Below are positions 1 through 7,915 of a DNA stretch of 64,000 nt, in pieces. Source of the DNA: Thermococcus sp. 21S7 (lineage in GTDB: Archaea > Methanobacteriota_B > Thermococci > Thermococcales > Thermococcaceae); contig NZ_SNUT01000002.1 in assembly GCF_012027615.1 (NCBI RefSeq), positions 62,001-126,000 on the forward strand. Reading direction: 5' to 3'. Every line of letters starts with the position of its first letter. Position 1 is the stretch's first letter. The position numbers and the translations under genes are program-made. The notes under the pieces are model-generated. The model was not told the DNA's origin, searched no databases, and worked only from the letters and a program-made list of their open reading frames with translations.

Positions 1-276
1 TATGCTTATCGGCACATCCACGTGGTCGCGGATGGTCTTAATCGCCCAAACGGCTCTCCTTACCTCTTCCTCGACCGGAATCTGGGTCTCAAGGTATGGG
101 GCGGTCGACTTGGCTCCGATGTCGATGAAAGACGCCCCCTCCTCAACCATCTTTACCGCGGTCTTAATCAGTTCCTCCCCGTCGTTCCTGACGCTCCCCT
201 TGTAGAAGCTCTCAGGCGAAACGTTGATGACGCCCATTATCCTGGGCTCGCTCAGGTCAATTCCCGCGAACTTCAT
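1..276 (-). CDS. Dihydropteroate synthase-like protein, N-terminal part (cut by window edge)
   Basis: The minus strand reads 92 codons from ATG at 276 to the window edge without a stop. The product begins MKFAGIDLSEPRIMGVINVS, followed by PESFYKGS and a DIGAKST motif near residue 65. These match the pterin-binding N-terminal half of dihydropteroate synthases (MGVxNxTPDSF and DIGGEST type motifs). GGAGGGTGAAACC before the ATG is a good ribosome binding site. Family knowledge: these enzymes join a pterin diphosphate to a p-aminobenzoate-type acceptor. The head-to-head neighbour is a beta-RFAP synthase homologue, so I infer a modified folate/methanopterin-like cofactor. The C-terminal half lies outside the window, so catalytic completeness cannot be judged. 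Confidence 0.8.
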   Translation of the reverse strand, partial: MKFAGIDLSEPRIMGVINVSPESFYKGSVRNDGEELIKTAVKMVEEGASFIDIGAKSTAPYLETQIPVEEEVRRAVWAIKTIRDHVDVPISI

Positions 277-348
277 GGTTTCACCCTCCATATTGAAATG
301 GCCGCTGGATATAAAAGGACTTTCGCCCTTCCAGTTCTGGTGATCCTC
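277..348. promoter_or_regulatory. Divergent promoter region between two pterin-cofactor genes
   Basis: Only 72 bases separate the two divergent start codons. The segment contains GGATATAAAAGG at about 307-318, which is TATA-like for the rightward gene, and a ribosome binding site on each strand. The arrangement suggests coordinated expression; no operator palindrome was noticed. Confidence 0.45.
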
Positions 349-1317
349 ATGATAATCCGCACTCCACGGAGGCTTCATCTCGGTCTCGTAGACCCCGCCG
401 CCACATTTGGAAGGCGATTCGGAAGCCTCGGCGTTGCCCTTGAAGGCGGCTACGAGGTCAGAATCGTCGAGGGAGATGCTATGGAGATAATCGCTGAGGG
501 CGAGGACAGAAAAACCATCGAGTTCGCCATAAAGCGCATGAACTCCGCTTACGAAACCGGGGTCAACTACGTCGTCGAGGTCAGGAAAGCAATCCCCCGG
601 CACGTTGGCCTCGGTTCCACCACCCAGCTCAGTCTAGCGGTCGCAACGGGGATAACCCGGCTTAAGAACCTGAACCTCCCGGTTGAGGAGCTGGCGAGGG
701 TTCTCGGAAGGGGGAGGAATGGCGGTGCTGGAATCTACTCCTTCGCCCACGGTGGATTCGTCATAGACGGCGGCGTTAGGAACGGCATTCCACCCCTGAT
801 ATTCCGCGAGGACTTCCCGGAGGAGTGGGGCTTCCTCCTGGTGATTCCGGAACTTAAACCCGGCCTCGACGAGGAGGAGGAAAGGCCCGTGATGGCTGGG
901 GTTGTGGGAAGGACCGACGTCGCCATGGAGATAAGCCACAGGATTCTGCTCGGCCTCCTTCCCGCACTCAAGGAGAGGGACGTGAGGGCTTTCGGTGAGC
1001 ACCTCTCCGCAATACAGAGGCTCGTTGGAAAGCACTTCGAGCCGTACCAGGGAGGGGAGTTCAGGGAGGACGTTAAGCTTATACTCGACTTTCTTGCCGG
1101 AAAAACCTACGGCCATGGCCAAAGCTCCTGGGGCCCGACTGTTTACGGGCTGATAATGAGGGACGAGTTCCCAAGGCTCAGCGCCGAGGCCCACGACTAC
1201 CTAGGGGAGCACGGGATAAGGGCGAAGGTCGAACTCGGCGTCCCGAACAACACCGGGGCGGAGGTAATCGGGGAGAGCGCGTTCCTTGAGAGGCTGATAA
1301 AATCCGTGGGTGGTTAG
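349..1317 (+). CDS. Beta-ribofuranosylaminobenzene 5'-phosphate synthase family protein
   Basis: Read from ATG 349 (GGTGATCCTC just upstream), the product has 322 residues and starts MIIRTPRRLHLGLVD. An upstream extension of the open frame to position 22 is antisense to the neighbouring gene and is rejected. The glycine-rich stretch GLGSTTQLSLA near residue 87 and GGAGIYSFAHGGFVIDGG near residue 125 are typical of the GHMP-kinase-like fold of RFAP synthases. Family knowledge: the enzyme condenses PRPP with a p-aminobenzoate-type acceptor, releasing CO2 and diphosphate, the first committed step of methanopterin-type cofactors. Its divergent neighbour is DHPS-like. The 3' end overlaps the next gene by 8 bases, suggesting co-transcription. 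Confidence 0.8.
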   Translation: MIIRTPRRLHLGLVDPAATFGRRFGSLGVALEGGYEVRIVEGDAMEIIAEGEDRKTIEFAIKRMNSAYETGVNYVVEVRKAIPRHVGLGSTTQLSLAVATGITRLKNLNLPVEELARVLGRGRNGGAGIYSFAHGGFVIDGGVRNGIPPLIFREDFPEEWGFLLVIPELKPGLDEEEERPVMAGVVGRTDVAMEISHRILLGLLPALKERDVRAFGEHLSAIQRLVGKHFEPYQGGEFREDVKLILDFLAGKTYGHGQSSWGPTVYGLIMRDEFPRLSAEAHDYLGEHGIRAKVELGVPNNTGAEVIGESAFLERLIKSVGG

Positions 1318-2110
1318 ATTGACGCTGGATCGGTTCATCAGGGTAAAATATAAGGTCAACGAGGGGAAGGTGGAAGTTCTCAGGGAGATTCTAAGCGAAC
1401 TTGGCATCGACTGCGCGAGGGTGATAGAAGAGAGGGTTGACCTTCAGTTCGACGCCCTTAAAAACCTCCATGCGAACCTTGGAGACGATGAACTCTTCAT
1501 CAAGCTGGTCATAGCGAACTCTCTCGTGAGCTATCAGCTGACGGCAAAGGGCGAGCGGTGGTGGTGGGAGTTCTCCAGGTACTTTTCGGAAAATCCGCCG
1601 GGAAGGAGCATATCGGAAGCATACTCCCGATTTCTGCCGAACTCCAGGACCAACCGGCGACTCGTTGCGGGGAAGGTCAAAAGGCTGGAAAGGGCGGAGC
1701 CGTTCCTTGACTCACTGTCGCTCGGCCATCTGAAGGAATACTACTTCAACGGCATGGAACACCTGCGCGACGAGCTTGCAAAAACCCTCGGCTCGAAGAG
1801 AAGCGCCAAGACGATAGTCTTCGCGGTTAAGATGTTCGGCTACGCGGGCAGGATAGCCTTCGGCGAGTTCGTGCCTTACCCCGCGGCCATCGAGATACCC
1901 GACGACGTGAGGATAAACGCCTACACGAGGAGGTTCACGAACGAACCGCCGGTGAGCTTCTGGATGGGAATTGCGGAGGAAACTGGAATTCCGCCTCTTC
2001 ACATAGATTCGATACTCTGGCCGGTTCTGGGGAGGAGTGACGAGGTTCTCAGACGGCTGAGGGAGCACTGCGCGAAGTGGGAAGACGTCATGAGGCTCGC
2101 AAACCTCTAA
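1310..2110 (+). CDS. N-glycosylase/DNA lyase, archaeal 8-oxoguanine glycosylase AGOG
   Basis: The 266-residue product has the AGOG pattern: a lysine in RSAKTIVFAVKM (about residue 167) and an aspartate in EIPDDVR (about 199). Their 32-residue spacing equals that of the catalytic Lys/Asp pair of the Pyrobaculum enzyme as I recall it (140/172). Family knowledge: AGOG excises 8-oxoguanine and cleaves the abasic strand through a Schiff base, in the HhH-GPD superfamily but with a divergent hairpin. The start is GTG at 1310 or TTG at 1319; both overlap or abut the stop of the preceding gene, so translation is probably coupled. A T-run follows the stop. Confidence 0.85.
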   Translation: MVRLTLDRFIRVKYKVNEGKVEVLREILSELGIDCARVIEERVDLQFDALKNLHANLGDDELFIKLVIANSLVSYQLTAKGERWWWEFSRYFSENPPGRSISEAYSRFLPNSRTNRRLVAGKVKRLERAEPFLDSLSLGHLKEYYFNGMEHLRDELAKTLGSKRSAKTIVFAVKMFGYAGRIAFGEFVPYPAAIEIPDDVRINAYTRRFTNEPPVSFWMGIAEETGIPPLHIDSILWPVLGRSDEVLRRLREHCAKWEDVMRLANL

Positions 2111-2116
2111 TTTTTT
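2111..2116 (+). terminator. T-run after AGOG gene
   Basis: Six or more T residues directly follow the TAA of the glycosylase gene, a typical archaeal oligo-T termination signal. There is no hairpin. Confidence 0.4.
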
Positions 2117-2233
2117 GATTCTAACATCTCTCCGCTCCAGAAAGGGTCTTTGGGCGGGATGGTGTCCAACCCAAAGGCTTAAATACTCTAACGCCAACAA
2201 TACCTCGAAGTTCGATGCATCGGGGTGAAAGGT

Positions 2234-2374
2234 ATGTTTGGGAACTTTATAACTGAGGATAGGGCTTTGAGTAGCAACCGCGAAAGGGCCCCAGCACTCC
2301 AACCGGATAGGCAAAATTTTTATACTTCCTGTGTTAGTTGTAATCGAGTGAGGGAATTCACTCCGATATCGTAA
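2234..2374 (+). CDS. Candidate small protein (46 aa), unknown
   Basis: A small frame begins with ATG 2234, preceded by CGGGGTGAAAGGT, one of the better ribosome binding sites in the window. GGCTTAAATACTC at about 2177-2189 could be its TATA element, placing a start site near 2205. The 46-residue product starts MFGNFITEDRALSSNRERAP and has two cysteines (CVSC) but no recognisable domain or membrane segment. It ends just before the ABC permease gene and overlaps that gene's own apparent promoter (TTTTTATAC at about 2316-2324). It may be a leader peptide, a real microprotein or chance. The rest of the gap (2117-2383) shows nothing else. Confidence 0.3.
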   Translation: MFGNFITEDRALSSNRERAPALQPDRQNFYTSCVSCNRVREFTPIS

Positions 2375-2383
2375 TAAGGGGGT

Positions 2384-3259
2384 ATGGACATGCTTTGGGG
2401 ATTTCAGCTTGAGTTCAAGCAGAGCCTTCGAACCAAGAAGTTGTGGGTTATCCTGGGTGTCATGATGCTTCTGTACATACCGGGATTCTACTTCCAGAAA
2501 GCCTCTGGAGGGGAGATAGAAACCGTTCAGCAGGCCGTTTCGGTTCTCATAGGCAACATCAACGGGCTGGGAGGCTTTTTCATCGCCATACTCGCCCTTC
2601 TGATGGGTGCCACGGCGATAAACAGCGAGATAGAGAAGGGAACGCTGCGCGTTGCCATGAGCAAGCCGATAAAGCGGCTAGGCTACATCGGCGGCAAGTT
2701 CCTTGCCCACACGGTGGTTGTGCTGATGGCGCTCCTTCTGACGACCTTCGTTGGAATAGTCGGCCTGGCGTGGCTGGGCGCCCCGATGGGAAGCCAGCTC
2801 GTCACCGATTCCCTCCTGCTTAACGGTCTGTTGCTTCTAGCGATGGTACAGCTGATAGCGCTGGGCTACATAATCTCCACCACCGTGAAGTCTTCCAGTA
2901 CAGCACTCGGTGTTGCCCTGGTGATAATGTTCGTGGTCTTCATGATAATGCCCGCCATAGTTCAGTTCATGGCCGCCAAGGATACCATAATAAACGACCA
3001 CCCCGACTGGGAGGCGTATCAGGAGAAAAGCAAGGAGTACAAGACCAGATATCTCTTCTACGTTCCAACGACCCAGATAGACGTCATAGTCAGCGATGCC
3101 ACAAAGGTTACCGGCGACATAGAGAACCCGCAGGTAGAATACGTGGGAATAGGGAGTGCTATACGGAAGAATCCTGTCAACCTGGGCATACTCTTTGGAC
3201 TCACCTTCGTCTACCTAGCCCTGGCCTTCTACCGCTTCCTGCGCATGGATCTGAGGTGA
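2384..3259 (+). CDS. ABC-2 type transporter permease
   Basis: The 291-residue membrane protein has an N-terminal cytoplasmic stretch, a first hydrophobic segment near residues 20-35 and about five more between residues 55 and 285. GATAINSEIEKGTLRVAMSKP is the conserved amphipathic coupling element of ABC-2 permeases (IDREREEGTL type). The gene overlaps the following ATPase gene by 4 bases (ATGA type), so the two form one exporter. The substrate cannot be deduced; families of this type move drugs, polymers, lipids or ions. ATG 2384 follows AAGGGGGT. Confidence 0.85.
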   Translation: MDMLWGFQLEFKQSLRTKKLWVILGVMMLLYIPGFYFQKASGGEIETVQQAVSVLIGNINGLGGFFIAILALLMGATAINSEIEKGTLRVAMSKPIKRLGYIGGKFLAHTVVVLMALLLTTFVGIVGLAWLGAPMGSQLVTDSLLLNGLLLLAMVQLIALGYIISTTVKSSSTALGVALVIMFVVFMIMPAIVQFMAAKDTIINDHPDWEAYQEKSKEYKTRYLFYVPTTQIDVIVSDATKVTGDIENPQVEYVGIGSAIRKNPVNLGILFGLTFVYLALAFYRFLRMDLR

Positions 3260-4182
3260 TGGTGATGATAAGAATCGAGAACTTGGTTAAGGTTTACAAA
3301 GACGTTCGCGCCCTCGACGGCCTGGACCTTGAGGTCAGGCCAGGCCAGATATACGGCTTCCTCGGCCCCAACGGTGCAGGGAAGAGCACCACCATCCTCA
3401 GCACCCTGGGTCTGATATTCCCGCGGGAGGGGAGGATTCAGCTCTTTGACCTTGAGGTTTTCGCCGATGGGAAGTTCAACGAGAACCAGCTCGTCGAGGC
3501 CAAAAAACGCATAGGATACATGCCGGAGCACGCCACTCTGTGGGACTTTCTCACACCTGAGCAGACCCTCGACATAATAGCGGACGCGTTTAAAATCCCG
3601 AAGGCAGAGAAGGAGAAGCGCATCAACGAACTCCTGGATACCGTCGGTTTGAAGGAGGTCAGGAACAGAAAGGTCGGCAAGTTCTCAAAGGGAATGAGGC
3701 AGCGTCTCCTGCTAGCCCAGGCCCTCATCAACGACCCCGAGCTTTTAATCCTCGACGAGCCGATGACCGGCCTCGACCCGACGGGAATAGCGGAGTTCAA
3801 AGACATCATCAAAGAACAGAAGAAGGCAGGAAAGACCGTCTTCTTCTCAAGCCACATCCTGGCACACGTTGAGGAGATATGCGATACGGTCGGGGTAATA
3901 GTCAGGGGCAAGCTCCGCGTCGAGGACAACCTTGACAACATCAAGAGGGAGTTCCTGAAGAAGGCGGGCTATACCATCGTGCTGGAGACCAACGTTCCGG
4001 TGAACTTCACGGGGGTCGAGTGGAAGGTCATGCCGCTGGGCGAGAAGAAGTACCGCATAGTTGCCTCTGAGGACATAAGGGAGCAGATTCACGATTTCGT
4101 CGCAACACAGGGGGCAAAAGTTCTTACCATGCAGATCAAAGCCCCGAGTCTTGAGGAGATATTCCTCAAAATGGTGGAGTGA
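3256..4182 (+). CDS. ABC transporter ATP-binding protein (ABC-2 exporter partner)
   Basis: The 308-residue ATPase shows Walker A GPNGAGKSTT (about residue 38), signature FSKGMRQRL, Walker B LLILDEPMTGLDP and the switch histidine in SSHILAHVEEICD. The last 80 residues form the accessory C-terminal domain common in DrrA/CcmA-type ATPases of ABC-2 exporters. The start overlaps the permease stop; ATG 3256 or ATG 3265 (MIRIENLV) is possible, the latter after GAGGTGATGGTG. It energises the permease encoded immediately upstream. Confidence 0.9.
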   Translation: MMVMIRIENLVKVYKDVRALDGLDLEVRPGQIYGFLGPNGAGKSTTILSTLGLIFPREGRIQLFDLEVFADGKFNENQLVEAKKRIGYMPEHATLWDFLTPEQTLDIIADAFKIPKAEKEKRINELLDTVGLKEVRNRKVGKFSKGMRQRLLLAQALINDPELLILDEPMTGLDPTGIAEFKDIIKEQKKAGKTVFFSSHILAHVEEICDTVGVIVRGKLRVEDNLDNIKREFLKKAGYTIVLETNVPVNFTGVEWKVMPLGEKKYRIVASEDIREQIHDFVATQGAKVLTMQIKAPSLEEIFLKMVE

Positions 4183-4185
4183 GGG

Positions 4186-5451
4186 CTAAAGCCGGGCCCT
4201 CTCAAACTCTTCCTTTCTATCCAGAGGCTTGGTCGCGTCTATCCCCCACTTCGCGGTGAGGCTCTTCTCGGCGGAGGGGTCAAGGGAACTGCCGCGGGCG
4301 TTGGAGATGACCACCAAATCTTTATCTGCCTGGAAGCGCGTCGCTATCGCCCACTCAACCTCTCTGTCGTCGTATATGTTCACATCCGCATCCACAACGA
4401 CCACGTGCTTCAGGCTCGGGTGCCCGGCGAAGGCGGCAAGAATCGCGTTCTTACCGTCGCCGTCATGCTGTTTGGTTATGCTGACAACGGCGTGGAGCCA
4501 CATCGCACCGCCCTCGGTCAGCCTTACGCCGTGAACCTTTGGGACGACCCTCTTAACGCTTGCATAAATCTGAGGCTCCTTCGGCAGACCCATCAGCATG
4601 TAGTGCTCGTAGCCTCCGGGCAGGAGGGCGTGGAAGACCGGTTCATCGACGTGGTGCATGCGCTCGAAGACCACCACGGGCTGCTTCCTCACGTAGTCGT
4701 AGGTTCCGGTTATGTCCACGAAGGGCCCTTCGTCCGTCAGTTCCGGAAGTATCTTCGCCTCGAAGACGAACTCGGTCTCGACTGGGACGGGGATTCCTCC
4801 AAGGTCGAAGACCTCAAGGGGCTTTCCGAAGGCCCTCAGGCTCATTGCGGAGGCTATCTCAAGCTCACTTACCCCGTAGGCCACGCTCGTGGCACCTGCG
4901 ATTAGCAGATGAACGGGGTTCCCGACGACTATCCTGACGTCCAGCTCCTCCCCAGCTTCGGCCTTCTCCCTCCACATGGCGTAGAGGTGTCTCGGAACGA
5001 GCCTTATGGCGGCCCTTTTCTCGTCGATGACCATCATCCTGTGGAATGAGGTGTTGACGAAGCCGTTCTCGTCCTTGGCTATGACCATGGCGGAAGTGAA
5101 GTACTGGCCGCCGTCTTGGGGGTAGTACTTTGGAACCGGAAGCTCGCGGAGCGAGAAGTCTGCCGTGGAGTTCGCCATAAAGGGGGCATCGTCAACCGTC
5201 CTGTAAGGTTTGGGGTTTTCCATGGCATCGGCTATGAAGTGGAGGAGCCTCTCCCTTTCGGTCCCCAGGTAGCCCGCTATCCTCTCCCTCGTGCTCCATA
5301 TGTTGCCCGCAACGGTCCAGCCGTCCACGTTTCTGAAGAGGACCGGCCTGTCGCGGTACTTCACGAGATACCTGGTTATCTCAAGCTCCCTGCTCACGGG
5401 CTTTTCCACGATGACGGTATCCTCAAAACGCTCGATGATTTCCCTCAGCAT
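4186..5451 (-). CDS. UbiD family decarboxylase (possible anhydromevalonate phosphate decarboxylase)
   Basis: The 421-residue protein covers a full UbiD chain. It contains the flavin-site region [20 protein letters not shown], a glutamate-rich segment [15 protein letters not shown] followed by [12 protein letters not shown], and a C-terminal [16 protein letters not shown] helix. Family knowledge: UbiD enzymes use prenylated FMN for reversible decarboxylation, and in many archaea one paralogue decarboxylates trans-anhydromevalonate 5-phosphate. Because HMG-CoA reductase lies 8 kb away and this is the only UbiD seen, the mevalonate role is plausible but inferred. The UbiX flavin prenyltransferase and AcnX dehydratase partners are not in the window. 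Its 3' end nearly abuts the convergent ABC ATPase gene. Confidence 0.8.
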   Translation of the reverse strand: MLREIIERFEDTVIVEKPVSRELEITRYLVKYRDRPVLFRNVDGWTVAGNIWSTRERIAGYLGTERERLLHFIADAMENPKPYRTVDDAPFMANSTADFSLRELPVPKYYPQDGGQYFTSAMVIAKDENGFVNTSFHRMMVIDEKRAAIRLVPRHLYAMWREKAEAGEELDVRIVVGNPVHLLIAGATSVAYGVSELEIASAMSLRAFGKPLEVFDLGGIPVPVETEFVFEAKILPELTDEGPFVDITGTYDYVRKQPVVVFERMHHVDEPVFHALLPGGYEHYMLMGLPKEPQIYASVKRVVPKVHGVRLTEGGAMWLHAVVSITKQHDGDGKNAILAAFAGHPSLKHVVVVDADVNIYDDREVEWAIATRFQADKDLVVISNARGSSLDPSAEKSLTAKWGIDATKPLDRKEEFERARL

Positions 5452-5518
5452 TCTACCACCTTAGAGGAGTGTTCCAAAAGGTCTATAAAGCCTTTTTCCA
5501 AACTCCCGATGATTGGCC

Positions 5519-6919
5519 ATGCCCATGGTAGTCCTTCGCATCCCGGACGGTTCGGCACTGGTGAAAATCGAGAAGGCTGACCCCCAGGTTTACTTCAAGA
5601 TATACGAGCTGCTGAGCTACAAGAAGGACTTCGGAAAATGGGAGAAGCCCGAGAGCCTCTACGACCCCTACGAGAGAACGTTCCCCGTGGGTGTTCTTCC
5701 AAGGGTTAAGAAGTTCCTCAACTGCAAGGGTTACCGAGTGAGGATTAAGGACGAGAGGCAGGTCAGGGGAATAAAGCTCAACTCCACTTGGAACGAGGAC
5801 TACGTCATGCGCAGATACCAGGCGAGGGCGATAAAAAAGGCCCTGAAGGAGAAGATGGGCGTTCTCTCCCTTCCGGTTGGGAGCGGTAAAACCGTTGTTG
5901 GCCTCAGGATAATTCACGAACTCGACCTCTCGGCGTTTATAGTCGTTCACACGAAGGAGCTCCTCTACCAGTGGGCGGATAAGGTTAGGGAGGTTCTGGG
6001 CGTTGAGCCCGGCATAGTTGGGGACAACAAGTGGGACGAGCGCGGCGTTACCATTGCCATGATACAAACCCTTCTTTCCAGGGGCGCGGAAAAGCTCCAG
6101 AACGAGTACGCGATAGTGATGTTCGACGAATGCCACAGAACCTCCGCCGCCGAGAAGTTCTACCAGCTCGGACTCAGCCTCCCTCAGGTCTACCGCTTCG
6201 GCCTCTCTGCAACACCCTGGCGCCGTGTTCGGGGGGAGGAGATAAAGATCGAGGCCGTCGTTGGTCCGACCATATTCGAGGTCAGGGCAGAGGATTTGAT
6301 AAAGGAGCGGTTCCTTGCAAAGCCCCGTTTTGAGATAATAACCTATGAATCGACCATGCCCTCATTCAGCGAGCGCTACAAGGAGCTGTATGAGGATATG
6401 ATAATGAACAACGATGAGAGGAACAAGGCGGTGGTCAAAAAGGCCGTTGAACTCGCCAGGAAAGGACACCGCATCCTCATTGACGTGAAGCGCATAGAGC
6501 ACGGCAGGATTCTGAAGGAGATGCTTGAGGCGGAGGGGATAAATGCCGAGTTCCTCAGCTCCCAGAGCCCCAACCGGTGGGAGATACTGGAGGCGTTTAA
6601 GGAAGGCGAGATCCCAGTCCTGGTTTCCACCCTCCTGAAGGAGGGCGTTGACATACCTGAGATTTCGGCGATAATCCTCGCCGGCGGTGGAAAGAGCGAC
6701 ATCATGACGATTCAGACGATAGGCCGTGCACTGAGGCCGAAGAGGGGTATGAAGGCCGTCATCGTTGATGTCCAGGACGACGATCCCCTGCTCTTCACCC
6801 ACTTCATCGAGAGACAGAAGGCTCTCAAGCAGTACTACGGCGTGTACTACGACAGGGAAATGGCTTCAAAGCTCGATGAGAACGTCCCCAAGAAGGGCCG
6901 CCCTCGTAAGCGCTCGTGA
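5519..6919 (+). CDS. Superfamily 2 DNA helicase, XPB-like
   Basis: The roughly 466-residue protein has a non-helicase N-terminal domain of about 100 residues, then RRYQARAIKKAL, Walker A LPVGSGKT, DECH box MFDECHRTSA, motif III GLSATPWRR, and C-terminal motifs VSTLLKEGVDIPEIS and IGRALRPKRG. This order fits the XPB/Rad25 branch of SF2 helicases, which unwind DNA in nucleotide excision repair and transcription-linked processes. I see no obvious RED motif and no Bax1-type nuclease neighbour. The start is ambiguous among TTG 5513, ATG 5519 and ATG 5525. The 3' end overlaps the convergent truA gene by 54 bases, so the two mRNAs are antisense there. Confidence 0.85.
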   Translation: MPMVVLRIPDGSALVKIEKADPQVYFKIYELLSYKKDFGKWEKPESLYDPYERTFPVGVLPRVKKFLNCKGYRVRIKDERQVRGIKLNSTWNEDYVMRRYQARAIKKALKEKMGVLSLPVGSGKTVVGLRIIHELDLSAFIVVHTKELLYQWADKVREVLGVEPGIVGDNKWDERGVTIAMIQTLLSRGAEKLQNEYAIVMFDECHRTSAAEKFYQLGLSLPQVYRFGLSATPWRRVRGEEIKIEAVVGPTIFEVRAEDLIKERFLAKPRFEIITYESTMPSFSERYKELYEDMIMNNDERNKAVVKKAVELARKGHRILIDVKRIEHGRILKEMLEAEGINAEFLSSQSPNRWEILEAFKEGEIPVLVSTLLKEGVDIPEISAIILAGGGKSDIMTIQTIGRALRPKRGMKAVIVDVQDDDPLLFTHFIERQKALKQYYGVYYDREMASKLDENVPKKGRPRKRS

Positions 6920-7669
6920 GTAGCGCTCGAATATATCCCCCTTTGCCTTGTTGAGGCCCCGCTTATCTCCCCCGAACTCTATTCCCCCGTAGGATATGTG
7001 CCACAGGATTAGGCCCTCCGGTCTTGCAGGGGGTACCTTTTTTCTGTAGTCCCCCGCAAGCATCCTCTCAACTTCCTCGGGTTCCATCAGGCCCAGCCCG
7101 CAGAGACGGATAGCGTTGACTATCCTCCTCGCCATCTCCCAGAGGAAGCTCTTGCCCTCAAGCTCTATGACGTAGTAGCCATGACGCCGGCTCACCTCAA
7201 CGCGGGTCAGCTCTCTCACCGGGTCTTTTCCCGGCTCCAGCCTCGCGAAGGCGGAGAAATTGTGCGTTCCGGTGAAGATGGAGGCGCAGTTCCTCATGGC
7301 TTCCTCGTCGAATCCCTCGTCGATCAGGTAGTACCTGTAGGTCTTTGACTTTGCCCAGAAGCGTGGATGGAAGTCGTCCGGAACCTTGGCAACGCCGAGA
7401 ACCCATACATCGTGAAGGTGGTGGTTGAGAACCTCGCCCCTAACCAGGTCGGGTCTGTTCTCAACGTCAAAGGCCACGACGTTGAAGAACGCGGAGACGC
7501 CCCTGTCGGTTCGGGAGGCCCCTTTGAAGTTCGAACTCTCGGCGTCCCCTATTACCCCGAGCTTTGAGAGAACCCTTAACAGCTCACCCTCGACGGTTCT
7601 AACGTCCGGCTGTCTCTGAAAGCCGTAGAATGCCGTGCCGTCGTACGCTATCCTGATGGCCACCCTCAT
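6866..7669 (-). CDS. truA: tRNA pseudouridine synthase A
   Basis: The 267-residue protein begins MRVAIRIAYDGTAFYGFQRQ and carries the catalytic motif GASRTDRGVSA near residue 53, whose aspartate is the nucleophile. FLWEMARRIV is the usual C-terminal motif (FLxxMVR type). Family knowledge: TruA isomerises uridines 38-40 in the anticodon stem-loop. GCGGAGGGTATAAATGCC on the plus strand lies just upstream, and a TATA element reads on the minus strand around 7692-7698. It overlaps the helicase gene at its 3' end. Confidence 0.92.
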   Translation of the reverse strand: MRVAIRIAYDGTAFYGFQRQPDVRTVEGELLRVLSKLGVIGDAESSNFKGASRTDRGVSAFFNVVAFDVENRPDLVRGEVLNHHLHDVWVLGVAKVPDDFHPRFWAKSKTYRYYLIDEGFDEEAMRNCASIFTGTHNFSAFARLEPGKDPVRELTRVEVSRRHGYYVIELEGKSFLWEMARRIVNAIRLCGLGLMEPEEVERMLAGDYRKKVPPARPEGLILWHISYGGIEFGGDKRGLNKAKGDIFERYSRALTRAALLGDVLIEL

Positions 7670-7726
7670 GGTCGGTGAATCCGGCGGAGGGTATAAATGC
7701 CTTTTCCCGACGGAACGACGGGTTAT

Positions 7727-7740
7727 TTTACAAATGTAAA
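7727..7740. promoter_or_regulatory. Inverted repeat TTTACA-AA-TGTAAA, candidate operator
   Basis: Two perfect 6-base arms with a 2-base spacer lie in the gap between truA and the candidate 30-aa gene before pheT. The sequence sits about 95 bases upstream of that small frame and about 57 bases upstream of the truA start. It is compact enough for a dimeric winged-helix regulator. I do not match it to a published Thermococcales motif. Confidence 0.35.
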
Positions 7741-7822
7741 CTATAATTTTGGATGGAATTCAATAAACTGCCGGAAAGATTGATAAAGGGCGCACTCCAA
7801 CTCCAATTGGGGGTGAGGTAAG

Positions 7823-7915
7823 GTGGAGATAGTTGATATGGAGATACTAGCGAACGTCACAAACTTTGAGATAATGTGCACGCTACTGCAGAAGGGTTTA
7901 AAAAAAGGGGATTAG
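7823..7915 (+). CDS. Candidate small protein (30 aa), unknown
   Basis: GTG 7823 is preceded by GGGGGTGAGGTAAG, a strong ribosome binding site, and opens a 30-codon frame ending in TAG at 7913-7915. The product starts MEIVDMEILANVTNFEIM and ends with a lysine-rich tail; it has no recognisable domain. Its stop overlaps the stop region of convergent pheT by a few bases, an economical arrangement typical of real genes here. It may be a regulatory microprotein or a chance frame. Confidence 0.4.
   Translation: MEIVDMEILANVTNFEIMCTLLQKGLKKGD
7900..7906 (-). terminator. Oligo-T terminator after pheT
   Basis: Read on the minus strand, seven T residues follow the pheT stop by about six bases, consistent with archaeal termination. 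Confidence 0.4.

Noticed and set aside
22-348. Upstream extension of the beta-RFAP synthase frame
   Set aside because: It is antisense to the DHPS-like gene, has no family similarity, and ATG 349 has a good ribosome binding site.
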